Notes: generated by a model not told the origin, from the letters alone. Shown: positions 42,692 through 53,865, counted from the first letter of the stretch. The stretch: DNA of 64,000 nt from Ulva prolifera (GCA_023078555.1 CM041198.1:8603836-8667835), one strand, 5' to 3'. Made by a program: numbers and translations.

Positions 42692-44719
42692 GTCAGCACC
42701 AACGCCAAATACGTGCTGGTGCATCCAGATGATGCTAGCCGTCATGCTGGCCTCGCATTGTGCAAATGTGGTTTTGATCTGAGGACGATGCACATGTGGG
42801 TATACACGGCATAGTGACCGAATTGTGATCGAATCAGCTATCTACGAACTGAGTGGTTCATTTCTTGAGGGCATTGGCCAGACTGACAGCTGACGAAACT
42901 CGAGGGCCATTGATCGATGATCTGCAGCCCGATCTGAGAGAGAGCCACTGCTGCTCTGATCAGCAGCAACCGAAGACAAAACAATGGCAGCTTTTGAGTA
43001 GGTTGCATTGCATACTTCTGATAGCACCTATGGCATGACTGTGACTCCACCTTGATGTGTCTCTGTAGCGATCTCACCCAGCATTCACATGCAGCGGTTG
43101 CTCGCTCAGATCAGCACCAAACGAAGAGACAGCCGGACATACATGCTTTGAGGTATGTTAGGATGTAATCATGAAGGAAACTTTGGATGCCTGTAAATCT
43201 GTATGGGCCATGCTTTTCAGCGATCCCGCCTCACATGCAGCTGGGGCGGAACCTGAACCGATACCAACAGCCAAATACACGGGCTTGCGCTAGACCTTCT
43301 CAAGATAACAGGGCTGTCAAAGCTATTGCCATCAGCTTCCACGTAGACATGGCAAGCTCGCGGCTTCTCTGCCTCGAGCGATTGATGTTCGAGGGAGACA
43401 TGAGTGCAGCGTGCACCATGGTCGACACTTAGACACTGGAAGAGTGCAACGCGCGGTCCTTTTCATGATAGCTTTCTCTGGAAATGGAGTTGCTCTGCCT
43501 GTCACCTCTGGTGGCGCAACCGTCCCCTCCTGGCGGTGTGCTTCCAGCTCCCAGTCAAAGTGAACTCCTAAATCTGCTTCATTGTGTGTACAAAGTAAGC
43601 GATCCTTCATGATATTGCTTTGAGGATTCACTCTTGTGTCGGCATGCTGCAGCCATGATGATCGGTGAATGGTCACGTTCGCGCCCAGCTGGACATACCG
43701 AGCCCTATGGGCTTGACAACGTGCACCTGTGAAGACCAAAACGTTCATATGTTCAGCAAAGCATAGCATTGTATGGCACTGCCAATTCGTGCGCAAACGC
43801 GGTCATGCCTTGTGGCGTGCAGCGATGGCAGTGCCTCTTCCGAACGCTGAATTCCAATTCAAGTGATTGCAGTACTGCTAACAGCCGCTATCATATGCCC
43901 AGATGGACCGAAACAACGATCTCAGAGCAACCATGACGTGCATGTTTCATGTTGGCGCATGGCACTGATCACACACAAATCAGTGGCCTGACAACTGTGT
44001 GCACCAACAGCTGTGATACTCAGTGACTGGTATGTTGCAGTATTGGTGAGCGCATCAGCAGCGCTGCACCTTCCTGGGCAGCTCCTGCTCCCCCCTGGCC
44101 TCCATACATAGACAGAAACGTAGATTGTTACTGCATGCATTTTTACGCCAGCATTGCTCGATTGAGCAGCACATCCACAAGCATCACTCAGCCCTCAAAC
44201 AGTGCATCACAATTGCGTGCACAGGTGCCGATGAACGCAGCACACTCTCAACACGATCTCGGCGCCAGCTACACTCTGTTGCTAGCCTCTGCAATTGGTT
44301 AACCGTCACAACTTGGTTCCAACGGAGTCCCAAGCACGCGCTGTGTAGACGCTTTCACAATGTGCTCAGAAGCTTTTGCTGCAGCAGACTGCCTCTGACT
44401 CACCATTCCCATCACGGGCCGTGGTATCTCCACTATCTCATTCGAATCCAGCCCGGCTGTACACCCGACCTCCCGACTGTCCGATGACCTCTCCCATCAA
44501 CTCTCAATCTGGTGTTTCAAATTGGTGCTTCACCTCGCAAACCACATGATTCACAGTCGAGCACTGCCTCGCCACAGCGCATGCACGCTGTGCAGCCTCT
44601 GCAGCTATCACAAGTCCATCGCCCTAGCAGCCCAGCCATGCACGGCAGCTCCTACGTGCCTGTCCATGGATGCGCCGATGATCCACGCTGTGGCACCACG
44701 GTCCGTCTATCACGCCTAT
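42692..44719. other. accessory gap, no gene recognised
   Basis: A 154-codon minus-strand frame (43796-43332) has no family I know. Text near 42950-43130 (GATCAGCAGCAACCGAAGAC and similar) has a diverged echo near 51220-51300, suggesting old duplicates. Confidence 0.3.
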
Positions 44720-46117
44720 TTAAGGGGCTCTTGTGCGGCGCAACTTGAGCTTTCTGGCTTTGAAAGTAACCGGCTTCATGCCATCCTTCAGCCCCTCAGG
44801 GGGCGGCCCGGTGTAGGCCTCAGCGTACGGGCCACCAGTGACCTCATACTCCGCCATGTTGGACTTGAAAGGCCACGGCTTGCCCGCATACTGGCCCGCC
44901 ATGCTCGCTTGCGTGTTCTCCTTCGAGAACACGTCCGCGAGCACGGCCTTGGCGGCGGTCAGCGCGGCGGTGGACGTGCCGGCGCCGATCACGGCGCCGC
45001 CAACGACGAGCGCAGAGTTGGCCGTGAATCCGACCCCGACAAGCGTGCTGGCGATAGAGGTGATCGCGGCCTGGGATATCCCGGCGGCTGCCACGCCCGC
45101 CGCGGCTCCTGCCCCGATCCCGCCTGCCGCCGCAGCACCTGCACAGCATGCATGTGCGCGCTCAAAGAACTCGCGCAGTCTGAGCCTGTGCCAGCCACAC
45201 AGGGGACAGTGCATTGTGCTGCTGGCACCGAGAGCATGCGCCGCCCTGAGCGTTGGCACAGCTATCGAGAGATCACAGCTCACCGTTGCCGCACTGTGAG
45301 GTGTCACAGGTCGGGCTGCACCGGGGGGCACACCTCCAGTGGCTGCGGCGGCGAGAATGCCGACCGTGACGGTCGCGACGGGCCACACCGCGTCCCAGGT
45401 CGTGATTTTGTCATCGGGATTGGTCTGTACGGCCGCTTTCACCGTGAACCAGACGGCGCCTGTCTTGCGCCTGAACCTGCCCCCCTTCGGCACCGTCTCA
45501 AAGTAAAGCGGCCCCACCTGCGCATGCATGAGCACCTGTTGTGCGTTTATCTAACTCAAAGCTATGTGTAGATGACGATGTACAAGTAGACCCAACGCAC
45601 TGCACTTTGGTTGCCTTTGCACAGCCAGCAAGCCTCATGTGCGTGCCCGCTCCCGCAGTGCACCACCGGCAGTCGAGGCAGCAACGGTCAGGGTGTGCTA
45701 CAGTGCGCGATATATATGGCTCTGGCTTCTTGGACGCTGGCTCAGAAAGGATGTGTCACGCACCTGGTCCAGGGAAATGTTCAGCGGCCACTCAGTCCTG
45801 TTGTACACAATGAATCCCGGGCCCTTGTCAGCTGCGGCGACGTTCCTCTGCGTGTTCACTGGCGCAAGCACACGCGCGGGCCTGCCGCATGCGCCGGCAG
45901 CATGCATGCCGGCGGCGCCAAGGCCGCCGGGCGCCGAGCCGCTGCCCGCCCAACGCGCACGGTGGACTGCTGCAGCCGTGGAGCTCGCATGCATGGCGGC
46001 GCAGCGGCCGGCGCGCACGCGGCCGGAGGCAGGCCTAGAGGCACCCACGCGCACACGGGCCTGGCCGCCTGTTGCGCTTGGCTGTCCACTGGCAGTGCTC
46101 ATGGCAGTGCTGATCAT
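44720..46117 (-). CDS. unrecognised three-exon family, intact copy B (318 aa)
   Basis: Exons 46117-45764, 45517-45334 and 45138-44720 join in phase; donors are GTGCGTG and GTGTGCC, acceptors GCGCAG and GTGCAG. The N-terminus is Ser/Arg/Ala/Gly-rich like a transit peptide. The core reads RVLAPVNTQRNVAAADKGPG, FIVYNRTEWPLNISLDQ, GPLYFETVPKGGRFRRKTGA, VWFTVKAA, and ITTWDAVWPVATVTVGILAA. An Ala/Gly-rich hydrophobic half follows (AAAGISQAAITSIASTLVGV, then ALVVGGAVIGAG), and AGQYAGKPWPFKSNMAEYEV precedes a basic end (KLKLRRTRAP). The aromatic W/F/Y positions are kept across all copies. I do not recognise the family. It lies inside a duplicated block with pseudogene A as partner. Confidence 0.68.
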
Positions 46118-46689
46118 CTGCAGATGCGGCTACGTGAAGCCACGGCTAGGATCACATGCATCTTGCCTGTGGTCGCTGGTGACCGATGTGAGGGCCACAA
46201 TCACCACTGCCGGTTGTCGCAGTATGGACTAACCATACACACGCACGTGCATGCACGTGATGATCATGAATAGGTGAATACATGTGGCCAAGAACATGGA
46301 AATACAATGAAGGAGAAGTTGGGCATCGGGCCATCCCAACAGGAGCAGTAATTAATTGTCATCAGCACTTGTGGGCCAGGGGCCGAGAATCTCAGCACGA
46401 CGTCAGTATCCCTCAACGCCAGCGGGCCCCGGACTGAACCTCTCATAATTGGTCCCCAAACTTCATGTCAACATGAACAGGACGTTCCACAGACGGCAGG
46501 AGACCCCCCAGACACTGCCGGCGGGCATGCGCGACATAGATTTACTTTACTTTACACACCACTTGAGCACACCTAGGCCTGCAGCTAGGAGCTCCACAAA
46601 TGCAAACGCCTGGCACCCACTGACCTAGAGTGCATCATGATGCATGATACGCATGCACCTGCACACCCCAAGCTGCCCACACGCCCAGC

Positions 46690-46848
46690 TGATGGCTGCA
46701 TGTAGTTACAAAGGAAAGAGGCCGGGAAGCGAGCCGTTGCCAGGAATACACACGCAAATCCACCCACGCAGTCATGGCACTAGGCCGGGCACGAGCACGT
46801 ACCACAGCTCGGCCGGTGATGCCAGCCAAAGATTGATGGCTGCATGTA
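46690..46848 (-). mobile_element. LINE family A terminus (129 bp) with 15-bp target duplication
   Basis: TGATGGCTGCATGTA occurs at 46690-46704 and 46834-46848. The insert 46705-46833, read on the minus strand, runs from ATCTTTGGCTGGCATCACC to CCTTTGTAAC and is nearly identical to 16680-16808. The duplicated partner block near 20340 lacks it. Confidence 0.92.
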
Positions 46849-46906
46849 CATGTGCCTATGCAAACTTTGAAGGCCTTTGAAGGCACTGGCAGTCGCTACC
46901 ATGGCT

Positions 46907-46961
46907 GTAGCTGTGGCAATCCAGTGATATGGCCGCTATACCACTGGATTGCCACAGTAGC
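46907..46961 (+). mobile_element. 45-bp foldback element with 5-bp target duplication
   Basis: TGTGGCAATCCAGTG, a 15-base spacer, then CACTGGATTGCCACA: perfect 15-bp inverted arms (46912-46956). GTAGC flanks both sides (46907-46911, 46957-46961). The partner block near 20422 reads GGCTGTAGCATCAAG with a single GTAGC and no insert. Confidence 0.92.
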
Positions 46962-47905
46962 ATCATCAAGATGTGATACTTATACACAGTTCAGTCAGGC
47001 TGTATACATGCGTACATCGTGCACCACAATAAAAGCTTTCACAGGAAAAGCAAATGGCTGACGTCGACACTACAGTGAGGTATACCTCTTTTTTTTTCTC
47101 AAGAGAGGTGCATGTGTTTGTTATCACTCAGGTGCATGTTTGCCTGGTCATTCTGTGCACCATGGCACCATGGCAACCATCCCAATTGACAAATTAACAA
47201 ACAGCCATGGCTGCAGCAGCTGCTGGCCCATGCATATGCCAGCAATTGCAAGGCATCCGGCAAGACAAGCTACAATGTAAGCCCAGCATGCACTGCCCAG
47301 GCTCACGTTTGCTCACCTTGTTTGCAGTCAAAGCGGCGCCGCACTCAAGCAGGCTCGCACTAGTCTTGAAGCCTGGGCAGGCCCCCCCCAGATACGCCGT
47401 GCGCAGGTGCAGCGGAGATCCTCTTCAGAAAAGCTGTGGGCAGTCAGAAAATGCGTCGAACCGCGAGATGCATGCACTGGCGAGTCAAGAGTTCCAACGT
47501 TATGCGCGGCCATATGGGAATGCAGCGTCATTTATACCGCCTGAGCTCAGCTCTCGATCGCGAGCCTCTTATATACGTAGAATTCTTAAGCCAGCAGCGT
47601 TACAAAAGAGTGAACGGGATCCCGACGGCACAGCACATGCTGCTTCCGAGATGTCGATTGCGAGCTGAATACCTCGCGATCTCCATGATCGGTGACGACG
47701 TTGACGCGGTCAGGATATCGTGGATAAGCCCGCTGCAGCGCGCTGAATCATCATCTGTTCATCAGCTCACGCGTACGGTACCGCGCGCGCACAACAACGC
47801 ACCGGCCGCGGGACCCCATGTAGCAGATTTATAGCTATAGAATGAGTGATTGGAATTCACACAGCGACTGCGCTCGATCGTGCACGAGCCGTGTTTTCGT
47901 GTCTG

Positions 47906-48702
47906 TTCTTGTGAAGCCTTGTTACAAATGTGAACGGAAATCTTCCGGAGTCCGAGTCAATTAATTGTGAGCTCTTTTGTAAACCAAATTGTTAACAGAC
48001 GCACACTGGTTAGGCAGACGCATCAGTCCCGCAGGCTCAGGTCCACCAGGCCCGCATCATACCGAAACTCCGGACGGGGTGAGGTCGGCGGGGCATGCGC
48101 GGTCCCCGAGAGGCGCCCGCGGCCGTACGTGAGTTCAGCCTTGCGGCCGCGAATGGCACCGTGCCTGTGTCTGGAGATCAAGTTTGCGCGCCGAGCATCA
48201 TACATCAGAGATGTCTCGCTGGCAGCCGCGGCGGCCTTTCCGAGCTACGTACCGGGCGCATGTACATGTACACATGTGTACATGTGGTGCGCAGGAAGCA
48301 CTGTGACTGTGACAGCCTTGTCGGCAAGGTTTTGAGAAGCTTGCAATCGTACGGACGCGTGCTGCTTATGTACATGTATAGCCTCGTTGACTGTTTCAAG
48401 ATCTGTGAGATCTGTCGTTCCAGATGCTCCAGCTTCTCAACCGCCATTGCGTTCCAGCAGCTTCGGCATGCATATGCGCATGCAGACAAGCTCAAGGTCA
48501 GGTGCACGTGGCATGCACTGTCATGGCATCTCAGCTTTCCGGCCCTGACATTGCAATGCATTGTCTGCAGCTTTCATATTGCCTTGCAAGAGTGCTTCAA
48601 GGAGTCCAACACTGTTGGCATGCGTGCCATACTATGGATAGTATGGCATGCATGTAGCTGGTGGCACTGCAGGTGGCGCTGGCGGGACTTGTCCAATCGG
48701 AC
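47906..48702. other. accessory gap with repeat module and small hairpin
   Basis: A family B-related module lies at about 48010-48240 (see 23160). GTGCCATACTAT and ATAGTATGGCATG near 48623-48650 form a short inverted repeat. No gene was recognised. Confidence 0.35.
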
Positions 48703-48793
48703 AGCCCCACAACACTAAATCTGCAAGCACCCCAGGGGTCCCCAACATAAGTTGGGGTCCCTGGGGTGCTTGCAAGTTTAGTCTTGTGGGGCT
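48703..48793. repeat. long imperfect hairpin, about 44-bp arms with a 4-base loop
   Basis: The left arm (AGCCCCAC... through CTGCAAGCACCCCAGGGG to CCCCAAC) is inverted after ATAA as GTTGGGG... CTGGGGTGCTTGCAAG... GTGGGGCT with about five mismatches. GATTCAAGCTTGAATC, a 16-bp palindrome, follows at once. It may be a foldback element or a small-RNA precursor. Confidence 0.8.
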
Positions 48794-48999
48794 GCGGATT
48801 CAAGCTTGAATCTGCGGCCATGGCTGCCGCTGAGTGGGTAGCATCAGCGTGGCTGTCATGCATCAGCACTAATTTTGATGTTGATGTTGCCAACCAGGCA
48901 CTTATCACTGAGTGGCACACGTGTGGTACAATACCCTGGCTACACATTTGCATGAGAGCACAGCCATGTGGGTTGGGCGTGCACGCTTTGGCCTGCAGG

Positions 49000-50470
49000 G
49001 CGGGCTGGCACGCTGACGTCACGGTGCTGCTCTGCCTCTCGGGGCTGATATGATCAGAGGCGGGAGGGGAGGGAGGGATGGCTACGGTAGGGGGAGTTGG
49101 TCGGGGTCTGAGGGGGGGGGGGGGCTCAAGTAAAACCGGCTTTATCCTTGTATCACATGTTGCTCACATGGTACGCTGCGAATTTCAGCGTCAGCGTCAG
49201 AACGCCTCAGCAGCGGCAGCACCGCTCCTCACAGTTCCGGTATACTAGTAGTGGCTGAGCCTGAGCGGTGGGGACTGTTCACATCGCGCACCTCGCCAAA
49301 TCAGACGCTCCACCACCTGGGACTAGGTGACGCTCACTTCCATTCGTGATGCCCAGGCAGCTTCTCCTTCTTTGGCAGCATGCCTCCCTCAGAGGACCGC
49401 GTCCGCCCCTTTACCGCAGCTGGGCTGGCATCCTGACGCTGTGCTCGATGGCATCTCCTCCACCCTCATGCATGGCCCTCGGTTGCTCGGTGACCGCCAC
49501 CGAGCAATCGAGGGACTGCGTCACCCGCTGGACGAGTCGGGCGCAGCGACGGCACGCGGGCACCGCAGGGCGACTGAGTTCGGGTGCACCGACGCAGGGC
49601 CTTGCACCGTGGCCAGGTTCGGATGGACCGGCTTCGATCACGGCTTCGTCGGTGGGCTTGGCCGCCTTTGGCCAATGGCCCACGTGTTCTGACTTGACGT
49701 GCTGATGTGGACACGGGACATGAATTTCTCTTAGAGGCCTGCTAGCTGGGGAGAGTCATGACTGCAGCTACATGAGACCGCCATGTGCCGCGCAAACCTC
49801 GGAACTGTATGCATTTGGTCACGGTTGCCAGTGCCTTGTCTTCACTGCTGTCCTACTTGCGGTACGATGTGTGGCCAAGGCGGTGTTAGTGGCTGCAAGT
49901 GTTGCTGGGTTTGCTGAGCGGCGTTTGAGGCTGTTCACATCATGATGCGGAGCCCTCCAGGTGCTCATGCACAACACAGCTTGCACAGATCATGCATGCG
50001 AATGCCATGGCGGGTGCAGAACGTGTGCAGATCGTCATGCTATTGATGCTCTGCTAATGCATTCCGGGTCAATGAGTCCGCATATGCATGCAATGACAAT
50101 CGCATGGGTTTGCAGATGAGTCTGGGCGTTGGACGCTGGGCATGAGATGCGCAGAGCACACCACTGGCGTCTGGCACTGTTAACAAACGTTTGAGCGCTT
50201 GTGGCACCAGAATGCACGGGCGGAGCTCTCCGTGACTTCGAACCCATGTGGATCTGGAACGAAAGCTTTCGGCCTAGGCATGTTTCCCCAAAGTGGCAGG
50301 CGTCCGACGAGAGCCTTGCCTTGGATCTCCACTGCTGGAGGGCATGCTTCTGTGGCCTCGACAGCATGAGAGTCCTGATGGCCCAGAATGTCTGCTGTTG
50401 CAGAACGGCGGGTGCATCCAGCTTTGGATGCCGGCGCTGGATCTACGTATGTGCCACGTGTAGTGCACTG
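49000..50470. other. accessory gap, no gene recognised
   Basis: A 13-bp poly-G run lies at 49112-49124. Three open frames cover 49330-49700 with biased composition but no recognisable family. Confidence 0.3.
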
Positions 50471-50471
50471 C

Positions 50472-50987
50472 ATACAGAAATACGGTGCGGCGTGCGCCGG
50501 GGGGGCTGCGCGGCGGTGTGCCGGGCAGGCGTGGTGTGCTGTGGCTTCGGGGGTGGGGTGGGGTTTGGGGCTGGGGCGGCCCCCGGCCATCGGGCGGCCA
50601 GGATGGGCGGCCTTGGGCAGCTGTGTGTTGGGCGCGGACCTGTCGTACAGCGGCGGGCGTTGCGGTGTTGGCGGTTGCGTTATTGTGTTACGAAGGAAAA
50701 AGCCGGATGGGCCAGTAGCACCGCCAGGACCAAAAGGGAGAGCACGAGAAACGTTATTGTGTGTGGGCCGTGGGGTCTGTGCGTGCGTGTGTGGGTGTGT
50801 GGGTGTGTGCTTGGCGGTCTGCGCAGATCTGTGTCGTTTGCTGCGTGCGTGATGGGTTTTCTGGGCGTGATGGGTTTTCTGGGCGTGGTGGGTGTTGCGT
50901 GCGTGGGTGTCTGGTTGTTTGCTTCGTCTGCTTGCTTCTTTCGCGGTGCTGCCCGCCTGCTGCCTTTGTCCTTGTAACATACAGAAA
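50472..50987 (+). mobile_element. LINE family C, 498 bp, with 9-bp target-site duplication
   Basis: ATACAGAAA flanks the element at 50472-50480 and 50979-50987. The insert 50481-50978 starts TACGGTGCGGCGTGCGCC and ends CCTTGTAAC. It is collinear with 32040-32493, apart from a nested insertion at 50688-50751. Confidence 0.9.
50678..50761 (-). mobile_element. 64-bp LINE terminus nested in LINE C, 10-bp target duplication
   Basis: CGTTATTGTG occurs at 50678-50687 and 50752-50761. The 64-bp insert begins TTACGAAGGAAAAAGCCGG, resembling the reverse of a family A-type terminus (TTACAAAGGAAAGAGGCCGG). The sister copy at 32.26 kb lacks it. Confidence 0.82.
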
Positions 50988-50989
50988 CA

Positions 50990-52192
50990 CGCCAAATCGT
51001 GCTGGCCAGTCATCATGCTGGCCGCGCGGGACACGTGTGCGCAAATGCTGTTGTAGTGCGGGGGCGATGCTTGCGTGGGTATGGCGTGAATCCTGAATGC
51101 TTGCTCATCGAGATGTTGATGAAGAACGCTAATGATGACTGCAGGGGCACGCGTCAGGCACATGAATCTTGCACGTGAGGGCCACCTGCATTGCCACTAG
51201 TTCTGCAGTTGCTGCTTTGATCAGCAGCAAGCAAAGAGACAGCAGAGACAGTGTGCATTCCGATCCTCATTTTCCCGCCTCATGAGGTACACGGGAGACG
51301 GCTTTGCTGCTTGATCATTCTCTGCAGCGATGTCGCGTCACACCAATGCGCATGCAGCGGGCGCAGGTGCACGGAACCTACGCTGACGCCAACAGTCACA
51401 GACACCGGGATGCACTTTTGATCTGCGCCAGTGCTTGGCTCCAGATGTGGAGCAACTGTTAAGCGTATTGCCAGCAGCTGTCGTGCGAACAGCATACGAT
51501 AAGCCGTTCCCCTGCCTCGAGGTCTTCATCTCCTACAAAGTGCATAGCGGAATTTGAGGCAGACAAAGAGCTGCTATACTCGCAGTCTGTGTATCATTCA
51601 GGTCAACATATCATTCTTTAGCTGTCATCGGCTTGCTCGTCACCTCTCGTGGCGTTAGCCTTCTGTTCCTTGCGGTGCGTTTTCAGGGCAATCCGCAACG
51701 AGCCCTCGCATATACACGCGCGCATATGTGTAAAGACGAACGCAGTAAGCAGCCATCTCATGAAAATTCAGAGCTGGCGTGGGAAATTCGTCTTTGTGTA
51801 TGCGTTTTGAAGCCCTGATGATCGTTTGTTTCGCGATCTCGCACTGCTGAGCAGACAGAGGTCCACCTCCCGCGGAGCCCGACACATCCATCACCCGCAC
51901 AGTAATGTATATGTCACCGTCAACGTGTCCACATGCCCAGCCGTGGCCCGTGATTTGCCGCGATGTCAGTGGTTCGTCAACGCTAGTTTGTTTGAACCCG
52001 ATGTTTCATACAGCTGGTACTATATGGCCGCTACAGGTAGACATCCATCATTTGAACTGATGCACGCTTTTGTTGGCGCCTGGCACCGACCATACACCAT
52101 ATGGTGGCCTACAAGTCGTCCACCTACAGTTATCACATGCAGTGTACAACAGTCAGCAGCGCACCGCCGTCCCAAGAGGCTTCTGCTTCACC
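50990..52192. other. gap upstream of the RING-like gene
   Basis: No gene was recognised. Frames to about 80 codons show no family. The last few hundred bases should contain the promoter of the gene starting at 52193. Confidence 0.3.
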
Positions 52193-53452
52193 ATGGGCTC
52201 CTTGCGAAGAAGAGCTCGAAAGTTTCTTAGGTATGTCAATCTGACTTCAGTGCTGCTCAACACACCTGCAAGCGCCACTCAGCCCATGTACACACCTCAG
52301 CTAGCTGAGCTCCATTATCTCCAAATCCACAGAGCACACTCTGTCGCTGCAGTGAGCCCCAACACACCTTGCCAAGTCAGCACATGGCTGCTCAGAAGGT
52401 AAGAAATAGACTGCTGCAGGAAGGTGACGTGCGGCGGATGCACAACAGCAGATGCTTCCCCAGAGGAGTCCCCAAACCACACCGGCGAGGCCACCAGCGC
52501 AGCCGCCCTCGCTGAGAAAGGCTGGGCACGGCCGTTTGATTTTGTGACAAAGAAGCCATTCGAGGTGGACGGCCCGCGGCGGCCACACATCCTCCCCTGC
52601 GGTCACTCCGTGTCCCTCGAGAGCCTGCAGGCCGTACGCTCCTCCATCAGCATACAATGCGTGCGCCTGCATCATGGAAGCACTGGTGCAATGGGTGCAT
52701 AGGTGCTGGAATTCGTGATGTTTTGTCTTGCATGCGCCCGGGTGATGTGCTCCCGCGCCTCACCACATGTGCAGCCTTCACAGTCTTCACACGCCTGGAG
52801 GCGACAGCTCAGCACCACAAGGTAGCTGCTCGAATGCTGCATTCGTACACTGTGTCCGCCCCTCTTGGTGCCAAGGCCGGTGCCTGCTTCAGTGAGGCAC
52901 GATGACCGATGTGAATCGTAGCTCGTGATGCGACCGAAGCATAGAGGGTCTGCTCACAATGGATCAGCGCACCACATCCGACGGACTAGCGTCACCAAGA
53001 GTCGCAGACTTGGTCCTCTTGAGACCATCCTGAGGAATAGCCCTGGTATTGACGCGCACGTTATGGCCACTCTCGAATTCCGCATCGAGGGGTGTGTCAA
53101 ACCGAGACGCTGGCTGTGTGCAGGCCATGCAGCAGCCCGGGGAGAGGAAGTGCCCGCAGTGCGGCGCCTGCCTCCCGCCGCGAGCCGCAGAGAGCTTCCC
53201 CGTGAACTACACCGTCGTCGCCTTCATCCGCGACAACGAAGCGGCGCACCCAAGCCTCGCCGCCGTGCCGGATACGGCCCACGACGGCGCCTCTGCGGCG
53301 CCGAGCGGTGTGTGCTGCGCCACGCCGCCGCCCGCAGCACACAGCAGCGCCGCGCAGCCGCTGGCCGCGCCAGCAGCCACGGAGGGCGCGCCGTGGTGGA
53401 CGCCTTGGGGCATGGTCACGGCGTGGTGGGGTGGCGAGCAGAGGCCCGGAGA

Positions 53453-53483
<31 letters not shown>

Positions 53484-53768
53484 CTCGAGAGCAGCGCTGC
53501 CCCCAAGGCCGGACCCTGCGGCGCTGGACAGGTGCCCCAGTGCCATGCATGCGGGTATTCGCGCGCGGCAGCCGCGCGCGCCCCGGCAGCGCCGAGGGCC
53601 GTGGCCGCGCCGCAAGCGCGGGTGCGTGAGGCCGCGCCGCGGCAGGGCCGCCGCGCGCAGGAGGCGCAGGTGGACGTGCGGATGGACGATGTGCTGACGG
53701 TGATGTTCATGGGTATTGCGGTGGTGGCTGCGCTAGCGGCGGTCGGGGGGAGCCTGCTGCGGAGATGA
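52193..53768 (+). CDS. tail-anchored protein with a degenerate RING/U-box-like domain
   Basis: Exons 52193-52230, 52420-52633 and 53124-53768 join in phase to 298 residues (start MGSLRRRARKFL). Around residues 55-110 the sequence follows the RING layout: WARPFDFVTKKPFEVDGPRR, PHILPCGHSVSLESLQ, then AMQQPGERKCPQCGACLPP and ESFPVNYTVV. Only PCGH and the last CPQC are kept; the first Cys pair and the two Cys after GH are replaced (GHSVSLES). A low-complexity linker has WWTPWGMVTAWWGG and poly-Ala. It ends with one hydrophobic helix (VLTVMFMGIAVVAALAAVGG) and SLLRR, a tail anchor. RING and U-box proteins are E3 ligases; with half the ligands gone it may be U-box-like, or catalytically dead. Exon 1 is the least certain part. 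Confidence 0.6.
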
Positions 53769-53784
53769 GCATGAGACACCGGCC

Positions 53785-53865
53785 GGCATGTGGTCCCGTT
53801 TATTCGAGTGTCCTCTCTGAAGGATACGGCTCAGTATCTCCAGTTTTGCTTTGCTTCACTTTTCA
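53785..53865 (+). repeat. SINE 3' end variant in the 3' flank of the RING-like gene
   Basis: GGCATGTGGTCCCGTTTATTCG, then GGATACGGCTCAGTATCTCC and a TTTTGCTTTGCTTCAC tail match the SINE end with a changed tail unit. It begins 17 bp after the stop codon. Confidence 0.6.

Larger units (their letters stand above)
45008..47905 (+). repeat. segmental duplication, copy B (partner 18605-21345)
   Basis: Same-order partner of 18605-21345. It contains most of gene B and about 1.8 kb beyond its start. It differs from the partner by discrete insertions annotated separately. Confidence 0.88.

Noticed and set aside
43332..43796. 154-codon minus-strand gene
   Set aside because: No family, no splice-linked neighbours and no conserved motif; open by chance is as likely.
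44522..45571. 349-codon plus-strand frame
   Set aside because: Antisense to family gene B, whose exons, phases and paralogues are far better supported.
49327..49705. Gene in overlapping open frames
   Set aside because: Three frames and the opposite strand are all open, typical of GC-biased non-coding DNA; no recognisable domain.
50180..51163. 327-codon minus-strand open frame
   Set aside because: Antisense to the LINE C copy that has its own target duplication; low-complexity text.
53097..53779. Minus-strand frames opposite the RING-like gene
   Set aside because: Arg/Ala-rich antisense shadows of the poly-Ala and Gly-rich linker.
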